Positions 26,117 to 35,274 are shown, counted from the first letter of the stretch. The stretch is 64,000 nucleotides of DNA from Faeciplasma gallinarum (GCA_018711085.1 DVIR01000060.1:1-64000), one strand, 5' to 3'. Program-made: numbers and translations. The notes: a model not told the origin generated them from the letters alone.

Positions 26117-28258
26117 TTAGTCCTTCTTGTCCGCCTTCTTAGCAGCCATATCAATAAGCGCATCTTTGCGGCTGAGGTTTATTCTTCCCTGGTCATCAAT
26201 TTCGATAACCTTTACAAGTATCTCGTCGCCTATTGAAACGACATCCTCAACCTTGTTTACTCTTTGCATATCGAGCTTGGATATGTGCACAAGTCCGTCC
26301 TTGCCGGGAGCTATCTCAACAAATGCGCCGAAGTTCATTATTCTGACTACCTTGCCCTTGTAGATAGAGCCTATCTCGGGGTCAAATGCGATAGTCTTGA
26401 TTATGGATATGGCGTTCTGAGCCTTCTCAAGGTCAAGACCGGATACAAACACATTTCCATCGTCGTTGATGTCTATCTTTACATCGCAATCGGCGGAGAT
26501 CTTCTGAATAACCTTTCCTCCCGATCCGATTACCTCTCTTATCTTATCTACAGGCACCTTGGTGGTGAGCATCTTGGGAGCCCACTTGGATACTGTCGGA
26601 CGAGGCGCGTCTATAGCCTTAGCCATGATCTCGTCAAGTATATAATCTCTTGCCTTGTGGGTCTTTGCAAACGCCTCTTCGATGATATCGTATGTGAGTC
26701 CGTCAACCTTTATATCAACCTGAATAGCGGTGATTCCCTTGTGAGTTCCGCCGACCTTGAAGTCCATATCGCCGAAGAAGTCCTCAAGTCCCTGAATGTC
26801 AACCATTGTCGCGAAGGATCCGTCATCTCTTGTGATAAGGCCGCAGGAAATACCCGCAACCGGAGCCTTTATCGGCACGCCTGCGTCCATGAGCGCAAGT
26901 GTAGAGCCGCATATTGAACCCTGAGAAGTAGAGCCGTTTGAAGAAAGAACCTCCGACACAACTCTTATTGCATACGGGAACTCCTCCACAGAGGGAAGAA
27001 CAGGTATGAGCGCCTTTTCAGCAAGAGCGCCGTGGCCTATCTCACGTCTGCCGGGTCCGCGTGAAGGCTTGGTCTCTCCGACGGAGTAAGACGGGAAGTT
27101 GTAGTGGTGGATGTATCTCTTCTCCACTTCTTCATCAAGCCCGTCAAGCTTCTGAGAATCACTTACAGGTCCCAACGTAGCTATTGAAAGAACCTGAGTC
27201 TGACCTCTTGTGAACAAACCTGAGCCGTGAACTCTGGGGAGCACGCCTACCTCGGCGGCAAGAGGACGAATCTGATCGAGGCTTCTGCCATCGACACGCT
27301 TGCCCTCATACAGCCAGTTTCTAACTATCTTCTTCTGGAGCTTGTATATGCACTCGTCTATCATTGCGATCTGCTCGGGATACTGCTCGTCAAACTTTGC
27401 ATGAACAGCGTCTACAATAGGAGCAAGTCTTGCCTCTCTTACGTTCTTGTCGTCGGTATCGAGTGCAACCTTTACATCCTCTTCAGCCATCTGAGCTATC
27501 GCATCAAAGAGGTCATGGTCAACCTCCATAGACTCAAATTCAAACTTGGGCTTGCCTATTTCAGCCTTTATCGAGCTTATGAACTCAACCATCTTCTGGA
27601 TTTCCTTGTGACCTGTCTTGATCGCCTCAAGCATGGTCTCATCGTCGATTTCATCCGCGCCCGCCTCTATCATGACTATCTTTTCCATAGTTCCTGCGAC
27701 AGTCAGGTTGAGGTGGTTTATTGCTCTTTGCTCTAAGGTGGGGTTCAAAACTATCTCGCCGTTTACAAGTCCGACGCTGACGCCCGCTACAGGTCCTCCC
27801 CACGGGATATCTGAGATCGATATTGCTATCGATGTTGCGATAAGTCCGGTGATTTCGGGAGAGCAGTCGGGGTCGACAGACATAACGGTCATTACTACGC
27901 TCACGTCGTTTCTCATGTCCTTAGGGAACAAGGGGCGAATAGGTCTGTCAACCATACGTGATGTGAGTATCGCCTTATCGCTGGGCTTGCCCTCGCGCTT
28001 TGTGAATGAGCCGGGAATCCTGCCCACAGAGTAAAGCTTTTCCTCATAGTCTACGGACAGCGGGAAGAAGTCTACTCCCTCACGGGGCTTAGCAGACGCA
28101 GTTACGTTTGCCATTACGACCGTGTCTCCGTAGTGAACCCAGCAGGAGCCGTTGGACAGCTCGCAGGTCTTGCCCGTCTCCACAACGAGGGGGCGGCCGG
28201 CAAAGGTGGTCTCAAATTTTCTGTACTTATCGAATTTTTTGATTTCTGACATTGCCAT
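26117..28258 (-). CDS. pnp: polyribonucleotide nucleotidyltransferase
   Basis: 3'-5' phosphorolytic exoribonuclease of mRNA decay. Order: first RNase PH domain (FAGRPLVVETGK, PLSVDYEEKLY), an alpha-helical linker, and the second RNase PH domain (RVHGSGLFTRGQTQ, DFFGDMDFKVGGT). Then follow a KH domain (VIGSGGKVIQKI) and an S1 domain (GKVVRIMNFGAFVEI). The product is 713 aa from ATG 28258, 10 nt after GGAGG; a longer ORF to 28306 has no RBS. It is downstream of rpsO, as in most bacteria, with a terminator-like hairpin between them that may attenuate read-through. Confidence 0.97.
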   Translation of the reverse strand: MAMSEIKKFDKYRKFETTFAGRPLVVETGKTCELSNGSCWVHYGDTVVMANVTASAKPREGVDFFPLSVDYEEKLYSVGRIPGSFTKREGKPSDKAILTSRMVDRPIRPLFPKDMRNDVSVVMTVMSVDPDCSPEITGLIATSIAISISDIPWGGPVAGVSVGLVNGEIVLNPTLEQRAINHLNLTVAGTMEKIVMIEAGADEIDDETMLEAIKTGHKEIQKMVEFISSIKAEIGKPKFEFESMEVDHDLFDAIAQMAEEDVKVALDTDDKNVREARLAPIVDAVHAKFDEQYPEQIAMIDECIYKLQKKIVRNWLYEGKRVDGRSLDQIRPLAAEVGVLPRVHGSGLFTRGQTQVLSIATLGPVSDSQKLDGLDEEVEKRYIHHYNFPSYSVGETKPSRGPGRREIGHGALAEKALIPVLPSVEEFPYAIRVVSEVLSSNGSTSQGSICGSTLALMDAGVPIKAPVAGISCGLITRDDGSFATMVDIQGLEDFFGDMDFKVGGTHKGITAIQVDIKVDGLTYDIIEEAFAKTHKARDYILDEIMAKAIDAPRPTVSKWAPKMLTTKVPVDKIREVIGSGGKVIQKISADCDVKIDINDDGNVFVSGLDLEKAQNAISIIKTIAFDPEIGSIYKGKVVRIMNFGAFVEIAPGKDGLVHISKLDMQRVNKVEDVVSIGDEILVKVIEIDDQGRINLSRKDALIDMAAKKADKKD

Positions 28259-28397
28259 GTGAAAAAATCCTCCGTTCAAAAATATAAATTTATTTTGTAT
28301 TTTCAAGCGGAAGTTTTAGCAATAAACTAAGCCATCTGCGCGTCCGTCATAAGGCGTGAGATAGTTTAACTTATTACTAAAAAACTGCGCCTGAAAA

Positions 28398-28437
28398 TAC
28401 ATCAAAAGGCAGTAGCGTCAAAACTGCTCCTGCCTTT
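28398..28437 (-). terminator. hairpin between rpsO and pnp
   Basis: AAAGGCAG/CTGCCTTT stem (28405-28412/28430-28437) followed on the minus strand by TTGATGT. The T-run is short, so partial termination or an RNase processing site is plausible. Confidence 0.6.
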
Positions 28438-28450
28438 GAGTACAAAGTTA

Positions 28451-28717
28451 TTACTTTCTTAAGCCGAGCTTTTCAACGATTGCACGGTAGCGGTTGATGT
28501 CGTTCTTCTGAAGGTAGTTCAAAAGGTTACGTCTGCGTCCAACCATCTTCAAAAGTCCTCTTCTGGAATGGTGGTCATTCTTGTGGGACTTCAAATGCTC
28601 GGTGAGGTCGGAAATTCTCTTTGTCAAGATAGCAATCTGAACCTCAGGTGAGCCGGTGTCGTTCTCGGTAAGCTTATTGGCTTCGATTATAGCCTTCTTT
28701 TCTTCTTTGAGCAGCAT
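28451..28717 (-). CDS. rpsO: 30S ribosomal protein S15
   Basis: Primary 16S rRNA-binding protein. The 88-residue product carries the whole S15 pattern: TGSPEVQIAILTKRI, LTEHLKSHKNDHHSRRGLL and MVGRRRNLLNYL. RBS AGAGG lies before the ATG. Its leader contains a perfect 8-bp hairpin, consistent with S15 autoregulation, which is common but structurally diverse among bacteria. Confidence 0.98.
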   Translation of the reverse strand: MLLKEEKKAIIEANKLTENDTGSPEVQIAILTKRISDLTEHLKSHKNDHHSRRGLLKMVGRRRNLLNYLQKNDINRYRAIVEKLGLRK

Positions 28718-28755
28718 TATAAATACCTCTTTCTAAAATTATTACCTGCACCATA

Positions 28756-28801
28756 GACAGCGGCGGGTACTTTTCCTCATATCAGGGCTTATCCCGCTGT
28801 C
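28756..28801 (-). promoter_or_regulatory. structured rpsO leader, candidate S15 autoregulatory element
   Basis: On the minus strand GACAGCGG (28801-28794) pairs exactly with CCGCTGTC (28763-28756), enclosing 30 nt. It ends about 38 nt before the rpsO ATG. S15 represses its own mRNA in several phyla through leader structures; the match to a known class was not tested. Confidence 0.5.
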
Positions 28802-28862
28802 AGCGAATGCGGTCAGATGATTTATTTGCGCGAAACTTACAAACGTGCCGCACATACATAAA

Positions 28863-28891
28863 ATGATATCATATTCAAAGCACTTTGTAAA
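28863..28891 (-). promoter_or_regulatory. promoter of rpsO-pnp
   Basis: On the minus strand TTTACA (28891-28886), 17-nt spacer, TATCAT (28868-28863), giving a leader of about 140 nt. The rest of 28718-29041 holds this leader and the divergent promoter at 28933-28961. Confidence 0.7.
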
Positions 28892-28932
28892 GGTCTTTTT
28901 TGAAAAATGACAAAGTTTTTTTCACAACCGTA

Positions 28933-28961
28933 TTGACCATAGGTGTGATTTGTGCTACATT
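28933..28961 (+). promoter_or_regulatory. promoter of the SLC13/ArsB-type permease
   Basis: TTGACC (28933-28938), 17-nt spacer, TACATT (28956-28961), about 75 nt upstream of the ATG and divergent from the rpsO promoter. Confidence 0.65.
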
Positions 28962-29041
28962 GAATAAGTTCGCCGCATACATAATTATATTACAGTATTT
29001 TAGCGGCAAAGTCAACATATTTAATGAGGGGTACTTAATTT

Positions 29042-30163
29042 ATGACCGCATCTGTTGTTGCAGGCTTTTTAAAGAAGAATGTGGTTATGTGCATAGCCTT
29101 TTGCGCTGCGCTCATAACGTCGTTTGTAGTTCCGGTTGACGCCGAATACCTCGGGTACTTCGACTACAAGACGCTCGCGTGTCTTTTCAGCGTGCTCGCC
29201 GTGGTCTGTGCGCTCAAGGACGTGAATTTCTTTTACATCATAGCGGAAAAGACAGTTCAGAAATTTAAAAACCTTCGAGTTTGCGTGCTGGTTCTGGTGT
29301 ACATAACCTTTATAGGCTCGATGCTGATTGCAAACGACATGGCGCTTCTGACCTTTTTGCCGCTCGGATACATAGTTTTGTCCACCACCGGAAAAGAGCG
29401 CTACATGGCGTACGTCTTTATCATGCAGAACATCGCCGCAAACCTCGGCGGAATGCTGACGCCGTTCGGAAATCCGCAGAACCTGTATTTGTACACAAAG
29501 TTTGAGATACCGAACCTCGAGTTCATCAAAATCATGGCGCCAACGTTCATAGCCTCGATAGTGATAATAACGATATGCTGCCTGATACTCCCCTCCGAAA
29601 AGCTCACGCTGCGTGACGAGCCGCCAAAGCTCGACGTAAAGCGCACGGCGTTTTACCTTGTGCTGTTTGTGCTTTCGATTGCAATGGTTTTCAGAGGCGT
29701 GCCGTATCAGCTCGGAATGATAGTGATATTTGCGGCGCTGATGTTTGCGGACAGGCATGCGCTTGCAAGCGTGGACTATCCTTTGCTTCTGACCTTCGTT
29801 TTCTTCTTTATTTTTGCGGGAAACATGGCAAGGATACAGCCGGTTGTGACGCTGCTGTCGTCGCTTTTGGAAAAGAGCACTCTTTTGTTCAGCGTAATAT
29901 GCTGCCAGTTTATCAGCAACGTGCCCTCGGCGATACTTCTTTCGGGATTTACCGACAACTATGCCGACCTGCTCGTCGGAGTGAACATAGGCGGCGTGGG
30001 AACGATTATAGCGTCTTTGGCAAGCCTCATAACATTCCGTGAGTATCACAAGCACAACCCGAAAAAGACGCTGAGGTATCTTGCGGAGTTCTCTCTTTTA
30101 AACTTCGGCTTCTTAATTTTCCTGACGGTGTTCCAAACAATCATAGACACGATTTCTGCCTGA
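29042..30163 (+). CDS. SLC13/ArsB/NhaD-type ion permease
   Basis: Polytopic membrane protein of 373 aa with about 10 hydrophobic helices and no soluble domain. The segment NLGGMLTPFGNPQNLYLY resembles the re-entrant substrate loop of the ion-transporter superfamily (ArsB, NhaD, SLC13, CitM). The second half has the corresponding QFISNVPSAILLSGF, so both inverted halves are present. The substrate (a dicarboxylate, another anion, or Na+) cannot be told by eye. RBS AGGGG precedes the ATG. It is a single-gene transcript, bounded by its own promoter and a bidirectional terminator. Confidence 0.85.
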   Translation: MTASVVAGFLKKNVVMCIAFCAALITSFVVPVDAEYLGYFDYKTLACLFSVLAVVCALKDVNFFYIIAEKTVQKFKNLRVCVLVLVYITFIGSMLIANDMALLTFLPLGYIVLSTTGKERYMAYVFIMQNIAANLGGMLTPFGNPQNLYLYTKFEIPNLEFIKIMAPTFIASIVIITICCLILPSEKLTLRDEPPKLDVKRTAFYLVLFVLSIAMVFRGVPYQLGMIVIFAALMFADRHALASVDYPLLLTFVFFFIFAGNMARIQPVVTLLSSLLEKSTLLFSVICCQFISNVPSAILLSGFTDNYADLLVGVNIGGVGTIIASLASLITFREYHKHNPKKTLRYLAEFSLLNFGFLIFLTVFQTIIDTISA

Positions 30164-30210
30164 CGCCGCAGTAATAAGTGCCGCGGTACACATACCGCAT
30201 CGCGCATAAC

Positions 30211-30246
30211 AAAAGCCCGAACGGCAGCTGCCGCTCGGGCTTTTTT
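30211..30246. terminator. bidirectional terminator between convergent genes
   Basis: AAAAGCCCGA and TCGGGCTTTT arms enclose CGGCAGCTGCCG. A-tract on one side and T-tract on the other allow termination in both directions, for the permease (plus) and the coiled-coil protein gene (minus). Confidence 0.9.
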
Positions 30247-30247
30247 C

Positions 30248-31588
30248 TTATTTGTCAAGGTTTCTTACAGAGTCCTCGTAATCCTTACGCAATTTGTCCT
30301 CCGCCTCGTCACGCAAAAACTTTCTTCTTGCGTATTCCGTCTCGCCAAGGTTTCCGGCGAGGTAGTTTTCCTCGTTTGTATATGCCGTGTTGTCAAGAAA
30401 TGCATTGAGCGTGCGCTCGCGATCGTCGAGATTTCTGAGTTTTTTCTCGTACTCGTCACGGAGCTTTTTGCGCTCCTTCTCTTTTTCAAGCTCTTCTTCA
30501 AGCTGCTCCTCACGCAGCTCTTCTTCCTGCGCAAGCCTTTTTCTAAGCTCATCAAGGCGCTGTTTTTCATAAAACTTTTTATCCTCGATTTCTCTTTCAA
30601 GAACCTCCTCACAGATGCTGTCTATCTGAGGGTCTTTCATGGAATCGGGGACGTTCGCATAAAAGTCAGTGCGGAATTTCATCGCTTCGATAAAGACAAA
30701 GTCAAAGTTTTTGCCGAGTCCGCGGTTTATCAAAACCTCGATCAACCTGTCTATGTCGGCCTTTGCAACGCCGTACTTTCCGTTTTTAACCCAGAACGCA
30801 AAGGCGTATATATGCAAGCTGTAGGCATACTTTATCCACTGCTTTTTGTAGTCCTTGTCGAACCAGTACTTGCCTCTTTTCAGCCTGTCCCACTTTTCGA
30901 CGTCAAAGGGCTTGGGTCTGAACATTTCCCAGTTGTTGTCCTTAAATTCCCGATACATGCAGTCCGCAACATGCTGCACAAGCAGTCCTTCGGGTATGCT
31001 TGCCTTGGCATCATGAGCGTTATCGTATGCGGACGAATCGAACATCAGCTCCCATGCGATCTTATAGTCGTTCGGTATGGGATACTTTTTGCCGTCCGGA
31101 CCTTCCATTTCAACCGTGTCATTTGTCATTGCGTAAATCGCCTTTTTCGTCTTATCCTTGGCAACGCCGCGCATGGACATCAAATAAGCGAAAATTACAA
31201 TGTACACTACGATAAGTGCAATAACAAAAATCACATTGGCAGTGCCCGTATCAATAAACTCGGAGGGCGTCATAAACGTTCCGTCGCTTTTCATGAAAAT
31301 ATTGGTAAGGAATGTGACAAAGCATCCTACAGAGCCGAGCAGCAAATTTATGCGCCTTTGAATCTTTTCTCTTTCTGTGTCAAGCGGCTGAGGTATCGAA
31401 AACCACATGTTCACAGCCATTGCCACGGGCGTCACAAAAAAGCATGCGCCGGCCCAATACCACACCCAATTGAGCAGGCATGACAAGACAAACAGCGCCG
31501 CCGAGAACACAAACCCGACGGTGCTATAGCCTGTGCCTTTCTTCTTATTAAAAATAGGGACAAATTTCTTTGAATTGTTTGCACTCAT
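30248..31588 (-). CDS. unknown membrane protein with C-terminal coiled coil
   Basis: I do not recognise a family. The 446-residue protein (ATG 31588 behind GGGAG) has four predicted helices (about 22-41, 44-62, 82-99 and 118-138). A soluble region of about 190 residues rich in aromatic and charged residues follows (YKIAWELMFDSSAYDNA, RGKYWFDKDYKKQWIKYAYS). Then comes a highly charged coiled coil of about 80 residues (roughly 320-400, runs of E, K and R) and a basic/acidic tail. Both termini are probably cytoplasmic. It is the last gene of the ymfF-ymfH-lgt-folD run, 117 nt after folD. A scaffold or sensor at the membrane is possible but unsupported. Confidence 0.7.
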   Translation of the reverse strand: MSANNSKKFVPIFNKKKGTGYSTVGFVFSAALFVLSCLLNWVWYWAGACFFVTPVAMAVNMWFSIPQPLDTEREKIQRRINLLLGSVGCFVTFLTNIFMKSDGTFMTPSEFIDTGTANVIFVIALIVVYIVIFAYLMSMRGVAKDKTKKAIYAMTNDTVEMEGPDGKKYPIPNDYKIAWELMFDSSAYDNAHDAKASIPEGLLVQHVADCMYREFKDNNWEMFRPKPFDVEKWDRLKRGKYWFDKDYKKQWIKYAYSLHIYAFAFWVKNGKYGVAKADIDRLIEVLINRGLGKNFDFVFIEAMKFRTDFYANVPDSMKDPQIDSICEEVLEREIEDKKFYEKQRLDELRKRLAQEEELREEQLEEELEKEKERKKLRDEYEKKLRNLDDRERTLNAFLDNTAYTNEENYLAGNLGETEYARRKFLRDEAEDKLRKDYEDSVRNLDK

Positions 31589-31705
31589 TTTTATACACTC
31601 CCGTATCCGCCGAAGATCACGCGGGTAATACCGGCTGCGGGGCATGCATGCCCCATAGCCGTGCCGGAGAAAGAAGCAGCGCAGTGCTGCGATATTTACT
31701 TTATC

Positions 31706-32569
31706 TTATCTTGATACAGCTATCTTTGCGGCCGTGTAGGTGTTTCTCATGAGCATGGCTATAGTCATGGGTCCCACGCCGCCCGGAACAGGGGTTATGT
31801 ATCCCGCAACCTTTGAGACCTCGTCAAAGTCCACATCTCCACAGAGCTTGCCGCTTTCGTCTCTGTCCATTCCGACATCTATAACTACTGCTCCCGGCTT
31901 GACCATGTCAGCCTTTATCATCTTTGCCTTTCCGGTTGCGACGACGAGTATATCCGCCTCAAGGCATTCTTTTTTGAGGTCTGCGGTCTTTGAGTGGCAT
32001 ATTGTCACCGTGCCGTTAGCGTGCAGCAAAAGCATTGCCATCGGCTTGCCGACGATATTGCTTCTTCCCACTACAACGCATTTCTTTCCCGCAATCTCCA
32101 CGCCCGTTGACTTGATAAGCTCCATGATTCCCGCAGGGGTGCATGGCAAGAAATTATAGTCGCCCGTCATTATCCTGCCCACGTTTATCGGGTGGAATGC
32201 ATCCACATCCTTGAGCGGGGATATGGTTTCGATTACCGACTTCTCGTCTATGTGCTTTGGCAAGGGCAGCTGGCAGAGTATGCCGTGAACCGCGGGGTCT
32301 CTGTTGAGCTTTTCTATAAGCTCCTTGAGAACAACCTCCGGCGTCTCATCCGGCATCAGGTATTCAAACGACTGAAATCCCACGTCCTCGCATGCTTTTT
32401 TCTTGTTTCTTACGTATATCTTCGATGCGGGATCCTCGCCTACAAGTATTACCGCAAGTCCCGGCTTTACGCCGGTCTTTGTTATGAACCCCTTTGTGTC
32501 CTGCTTTATCTGTTCACGTATGCTTGCCGAAATTGCTTTTCCGTCAATTATTTTTGCTGTGTTCGCCAT
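31706..32569 (-). CDS. folD: bifunctional methylene-THF dehydrogenase/methenyl-THF cyclohydrolase
   Basis: Interconverts 5,10-methylene-THF and 10-formyl-THF (NADP-linked), supplying C1 units for purines and fMet. The 287-residue product has the conserved Tyr/Lys of the active site (YVRNKKKACEDVG), CQLPLPKHIDE, GRSNIVGKPMAMLL for the cofactor and PGGVGPMTIAMLM. ATG 32569 is preceded by GGAGGAG; six earlier codons are unsupported. It lies 81 nt after lgt. Confidence 0.97.
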   Translation of the reverse strand: MANTAKIIDGKAISASIREQIKQDTKGFITKTGVKPGLAVILVGEDPASKIYVRNKKKACEDVGFQSFEYLMPDETPEVVLKELIEKLNRDPAVHGILCQLPLPKHIDEKSVIETISPLKDVDAFHPINVGRIMTGDYNFLPCTPAGIMELIKSTGVEIAGKKCVVVGRSNIVGKPMAMLLLHANGTVTICHSKTADLKKECLEADILVVATGKAKMIKADMVKPGAVVIDVGMDRDESGKLCGDVDFDEVSKVAGYITPVPGGVGPMTIAMLMRNTYTAAKIAVSR

Positions 32570-32606
32570 ATTTCTCCTCCTAAACATTCCCTATATACAG
32601 CACATG

Positions 32607-32629
32607 GCTGCCGGCAATTTTCCGGCAGC
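32607..32629. repeat. perfect 8-bp hairpin between lgt and folD
   Basis: GCTGCCGG (32607-32614) and CCGGCAGC (32622-32629) with a 7-nt loop, no T-run. It may stabilise or process the intercistronic RNA. Confidence 0.5.
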
Positions 32630-32650
32630 GTCCGCGCTTGGTGTACTTAA

Positions 32651-33946
32651 TTATTTGTCTGTTTTCGTGTCGTTTTCCTCGTCTGAATCGGCGGCCTTCT
32701 TTGGCTCTTCGGCATAGGAATCTGAAGAATCGGGTGCGTTTTTCTGCTCAGAGCCGCTGTTTTCTTCCTCGGCATCCTCAGTATCCGAAGAGTCCTCCGC
32801 GTCCGCGCTTTCCGTTTCGGCATCCGAAGGCGTTTCCTCGCCCGAGCTTTCATTCACATTCTCGCCCTCTGCATCCGCGGCAAGTATATGCTCCTCAACC
32901 TCGTCATCTGCGTTCTTTCCGCGCTTTCTGCGGGATTTGAGGTTCTTTTCATCGTACAGCCGCAGCAGTTCCTTTGACTCGTCGGTGGCGTAGTAGAACG
33001 TGTAGCCCTTTTTCTTGACCGTCACATACATATATATCAGCAATGCGGCGGCAAATATTACACAGGTTCCCGCTACGAGCTGAGAAACCTTCAGCTTGAG
33101 AGTTTCGGTGTTCACAAGGTACAGGCTGTCCGTTCTCAGTCCCTCTATCCAGAACCTTCCCAGTCCGTACCATCCTATATACAGCAGGAATATCTCTCCG
33201 TCAAACTTGCGGTGCTTTGAATAGAAGTGAAGCGCCAGGAATCCCACAAGGCACCACAGCGATTCATACAAAAAGCACGGGTGCGCTATCATATCGAGTG
33301 CGCGGTTTGCTATGACGCTGACGTTTTCGGGGTAGTAGAAGAAGTACAGCTCGTTTAAGATATCCTTTGAAACCATGCCCCACGGGAGCGAGGTCTTTGA
33401 GCCGAACGCCTCCTGATTGAAGAAGTTGCCCCAGCGTCCTATGCACTGGCCTATCAAAAATCCGAGTCCGGCAAGGTCAAGCAGCGGCGCGATTTTGACT
33501 TTTCGTATCTTTGCAACCAAAAGTCCGAATATCAGTGCGCCTATTACGCCGCCGTAAATTGCAAGTCCGCCGTCACGTATGCTCAGAGCAGCCCACAAAT
33601 CAAACGTTCCCTCATCGGTGAGGTACTTGTCAAGGCTGAATACTACGTAGTACGCTCTTGCTCCGATTATTCCGCCTATGAAGCCCGCAAGAACCGTATC
33701 GGTAAATCTGTCCGGCTCCAAACCGAACTTTCTGACTCTTCTGTACGCATATATCATCGCCAGAACCATGCCCAAAGCTATGAGAAAACCGTACCAGTAA
33801 ATCTCAAGGTTCAAGCCGGGTATTGTGAACATGACGTTGTCTATCTTGATTCCGTTCTCGAAAAGTCCGCTGTTGGGGAAGTATATCACCCCTCCGTCGC
33901 TGTCTAAAAGCTCACGAACGAAATCCGCTGTCATGGATAATAGCAT
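32651..33946 (-). CDS. lgt: prolipoprotein diacylglyceryl transferase with long acidic tail
   Basis: Transfers diacylglycerol to the lipobox cysteine of prolipoproteins at the membrane. Seven or so helices run from about residue 46 to 310. The Lgt signature GRWGNFFNQEAFG lies at about 170-182 (its Arg matches the essential R143 of E. coli) and RDGGLAIYGG at 124-133. The enzyme proper ends near residue 335. Residues about 337-431 are an added basic patch (KSRRKRGKN) and then a Glu/Asp/Ser-rich, probably disordered cytoplasmic tail. Typical Lgt proteins are 260-300 aa. RBS AAAGGG supports ATG 33946. Several lipoproteins in this window are likely clients. Confidence 0.95.
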   Translation of the reverse strand: MLLSMTADFVRELLDSDGGVIYFPNSGLFENGIKIDNVMFTIPGLNLEIYWYGFLIALGMVLAMIYAYRRVRKFGLEPDRFTDTVLAGFIGGIIGARAYYVVFSLDKYLTDEGTFDLWAALSIRDGGLAIYGGVIGALIFGLLVAKIRKVKIAPLLDLAGLGFLIGQCIGRWGNFFNQEAFGSKTSLPWGMVSKDILNELYFFYYPENVSVIANRALDMIAHPCFLYESLWCLVGFLALHFYSKHRKFDGEIFLLYIGWYGLGRFWIEGLRTDSLYLVNTETLKLKVSQLVAGTCVIFAAALLIYMYVTVKKKGYTFYYATDESKELLRLYDEKNLKSRRKRGKNADDEVEEHILAADAEGENVNESSGEETPSDAETESADAEDSSDTEDAEEENSGSEQKNAPDSSDSYAEEPKKAADSDEENDTKTDK

Positions 33947-33986
33947 TTTTTATTCCGCCCTTTCGTCGTTAAAATATCGGGTGTTA

Positions 33987-35273
33987 TCACTGCTGTGCAG
34001 GCTCCACTATTGAAAGGGAGGAGTTTTCCTGACAAAGCAGCTCGTCTATCGCCCCCATAACATCCTCGTACTTTAAGGACGCAAGGGTTTCTATTGCATC
34101 AAACGGCTGTGCCGAGTTGATGTATGAGTCAAGCATCAGCGATGCGCAGCTTTCTACGTTTGCAAAAGCTCTTATCGCAGAGGCGTACCTCGATTTCTTC
34201 ATATCGTTAAAGTCCTCGCAGCTTATGCCCTCTCGCTTCACTCTTTTTATCTCTTCGTTTATAAGCTCTCTGAGCTTGACGGGGTCTTTTGACTCTCCTT
34301 CTATTATGTTTACGAAGAACCCTTCGCCGTCTATCGTCTCTGAGCCGAACGTGGAGTTTATGAGTCCCGCCTCGAGGTTCTTCTTATAAAACTCCGATGT
34401 CGGGCCGAATATGAGATCCATCAAAAACGCGCTCTCATACTCTTTCTTTATCATTTGTGCGCCTATGCAGGGAGATGCCTTAAATCCCACGGCGAAAATC
34501 GGGACGCCTACAGGCATTTTGCAAACGCATTCGCTTTGTGCGACGCCTGACGGCTCGTCGGGGAAAATTGACCTTAGCTCGAAGTCCTCGCAGGGCTTTA
34601 AGAGCTTATCCGCGACCTCCAAAACATCGTCAACCTTGCAGTTTCCCGCAACCGACAGCACCATATTGTGAAGATTATAAAACGTGTTGTAGCAGCGGTA
34701 CAACAGATCCGCATCGATTTTTGCAATCGACTCCACCGTTCCCGCTATGTCTATTCTTATCGGGTGCTTGTAGTACACCGCCTTGAGCAGGTTGAAGAGC
34801 ACTGCGCGATAGGGGTTGTCCTCGCACATTTTTATTTCCTGTCCGATTATGCCCTGCTCCTTGTCAACAGTCGCCTGAGTGAAATACGGCTTTTGCACAA
34901 AGTCCAAAAGTATCGACAGCGACTCCTTGAAGTTAGACGTGCAGCTGAACAGATACGCTGTCTTATTAAAGGATGTGTATGCGTTTCCGCTTGCTCCCGT
35001 CCTGGCATACAGCTCAAACACATCGCAGTCCTCGTTTTCAAAGAGCTTATGCTCCAAAAAGTGCGCTATGCCTTCCGGAACGGTGACATAATCGGCGTCC
35101 TTCTTTGTCTTAAAGGTGGTGTTTACAGAGCCGTATTTTGTTCCGAACAGGGCGTATGCCGTGTTGTATCCCTCCATCTCCATGACGTATATGGACAGTC
35201 CGGAGGGATGCTTGATGTAATAATACTTCTCGCCTGTTCTTTCGTTTACGACAAGCTGTTTTTCATAATTCAT
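33987..35273 (-). CDS. M16 family metallopeptidase (YmfH-like, catalytic)
   Basis: Zinc peptidase of the insulinase/pitrilysin family. The inverted zinc motif HFLEH is at residues 71-75, with the downstream glutamate region typical of the family (TVDKEQGIIGQEIKMCEDNP). The length, 428 aa, equals one M16 half-sandwich pair. It starts 1 nt after the stop of the partner M16 gene, so the two are translationally coupled and probably heterodimerise. In many Firmicutes a catalytic YmfH sits next to an inactive YmfF in this way. No signal peptide, so probably cytoplasmic. Substrates unknown. Confidence 0.92.
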   Translation of the reverse strand: MNYEKQLVVNERTGEKYYYIKHPSGLSIYVMEMEGYNTAYALFGTKYGSVNTTFKTKKDADYVTVPEGIAHFLEHKLFENEDCDVFELYARTGASGNAYTSFNKTAYLFSCTSNFKESLSILLDFVQKPYFTQATVDKEQGIIGQEIKMCEDNPYRAVLFNLLKAVYYKHPIRIDIAGTVESIAKIDADLLYRCYNTFYNLHNMVLSVAGNCKVDDVLEVADKLLKPCEDFELRSIFPDEPSGVAQSECVCKMPVGVPIFAVGFKASPCIGAQMIKKEYESAFLMDLIFGPTSEFYKKNLEAGLINSTFGSETIDGEGFFVNIIEGESKDPVKLRELINEEIKRVKREGISCEDFNDMKKSRYASAIRAFANVESCASLMLDSYINSAQPFDAIETLASLKYEDVMGAIDELLCQENSSLSIVEPAQQ

Positions 35274-35274
35274 A

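Noticed and set aside
29069..30055. 328-codon minus-strand ORF
   Set aside because: It is the mirror of the SLC13/ArsB-type permease, rich in His/Arg/Gln as expected for antisense of a membrane gene, and has no RBS.
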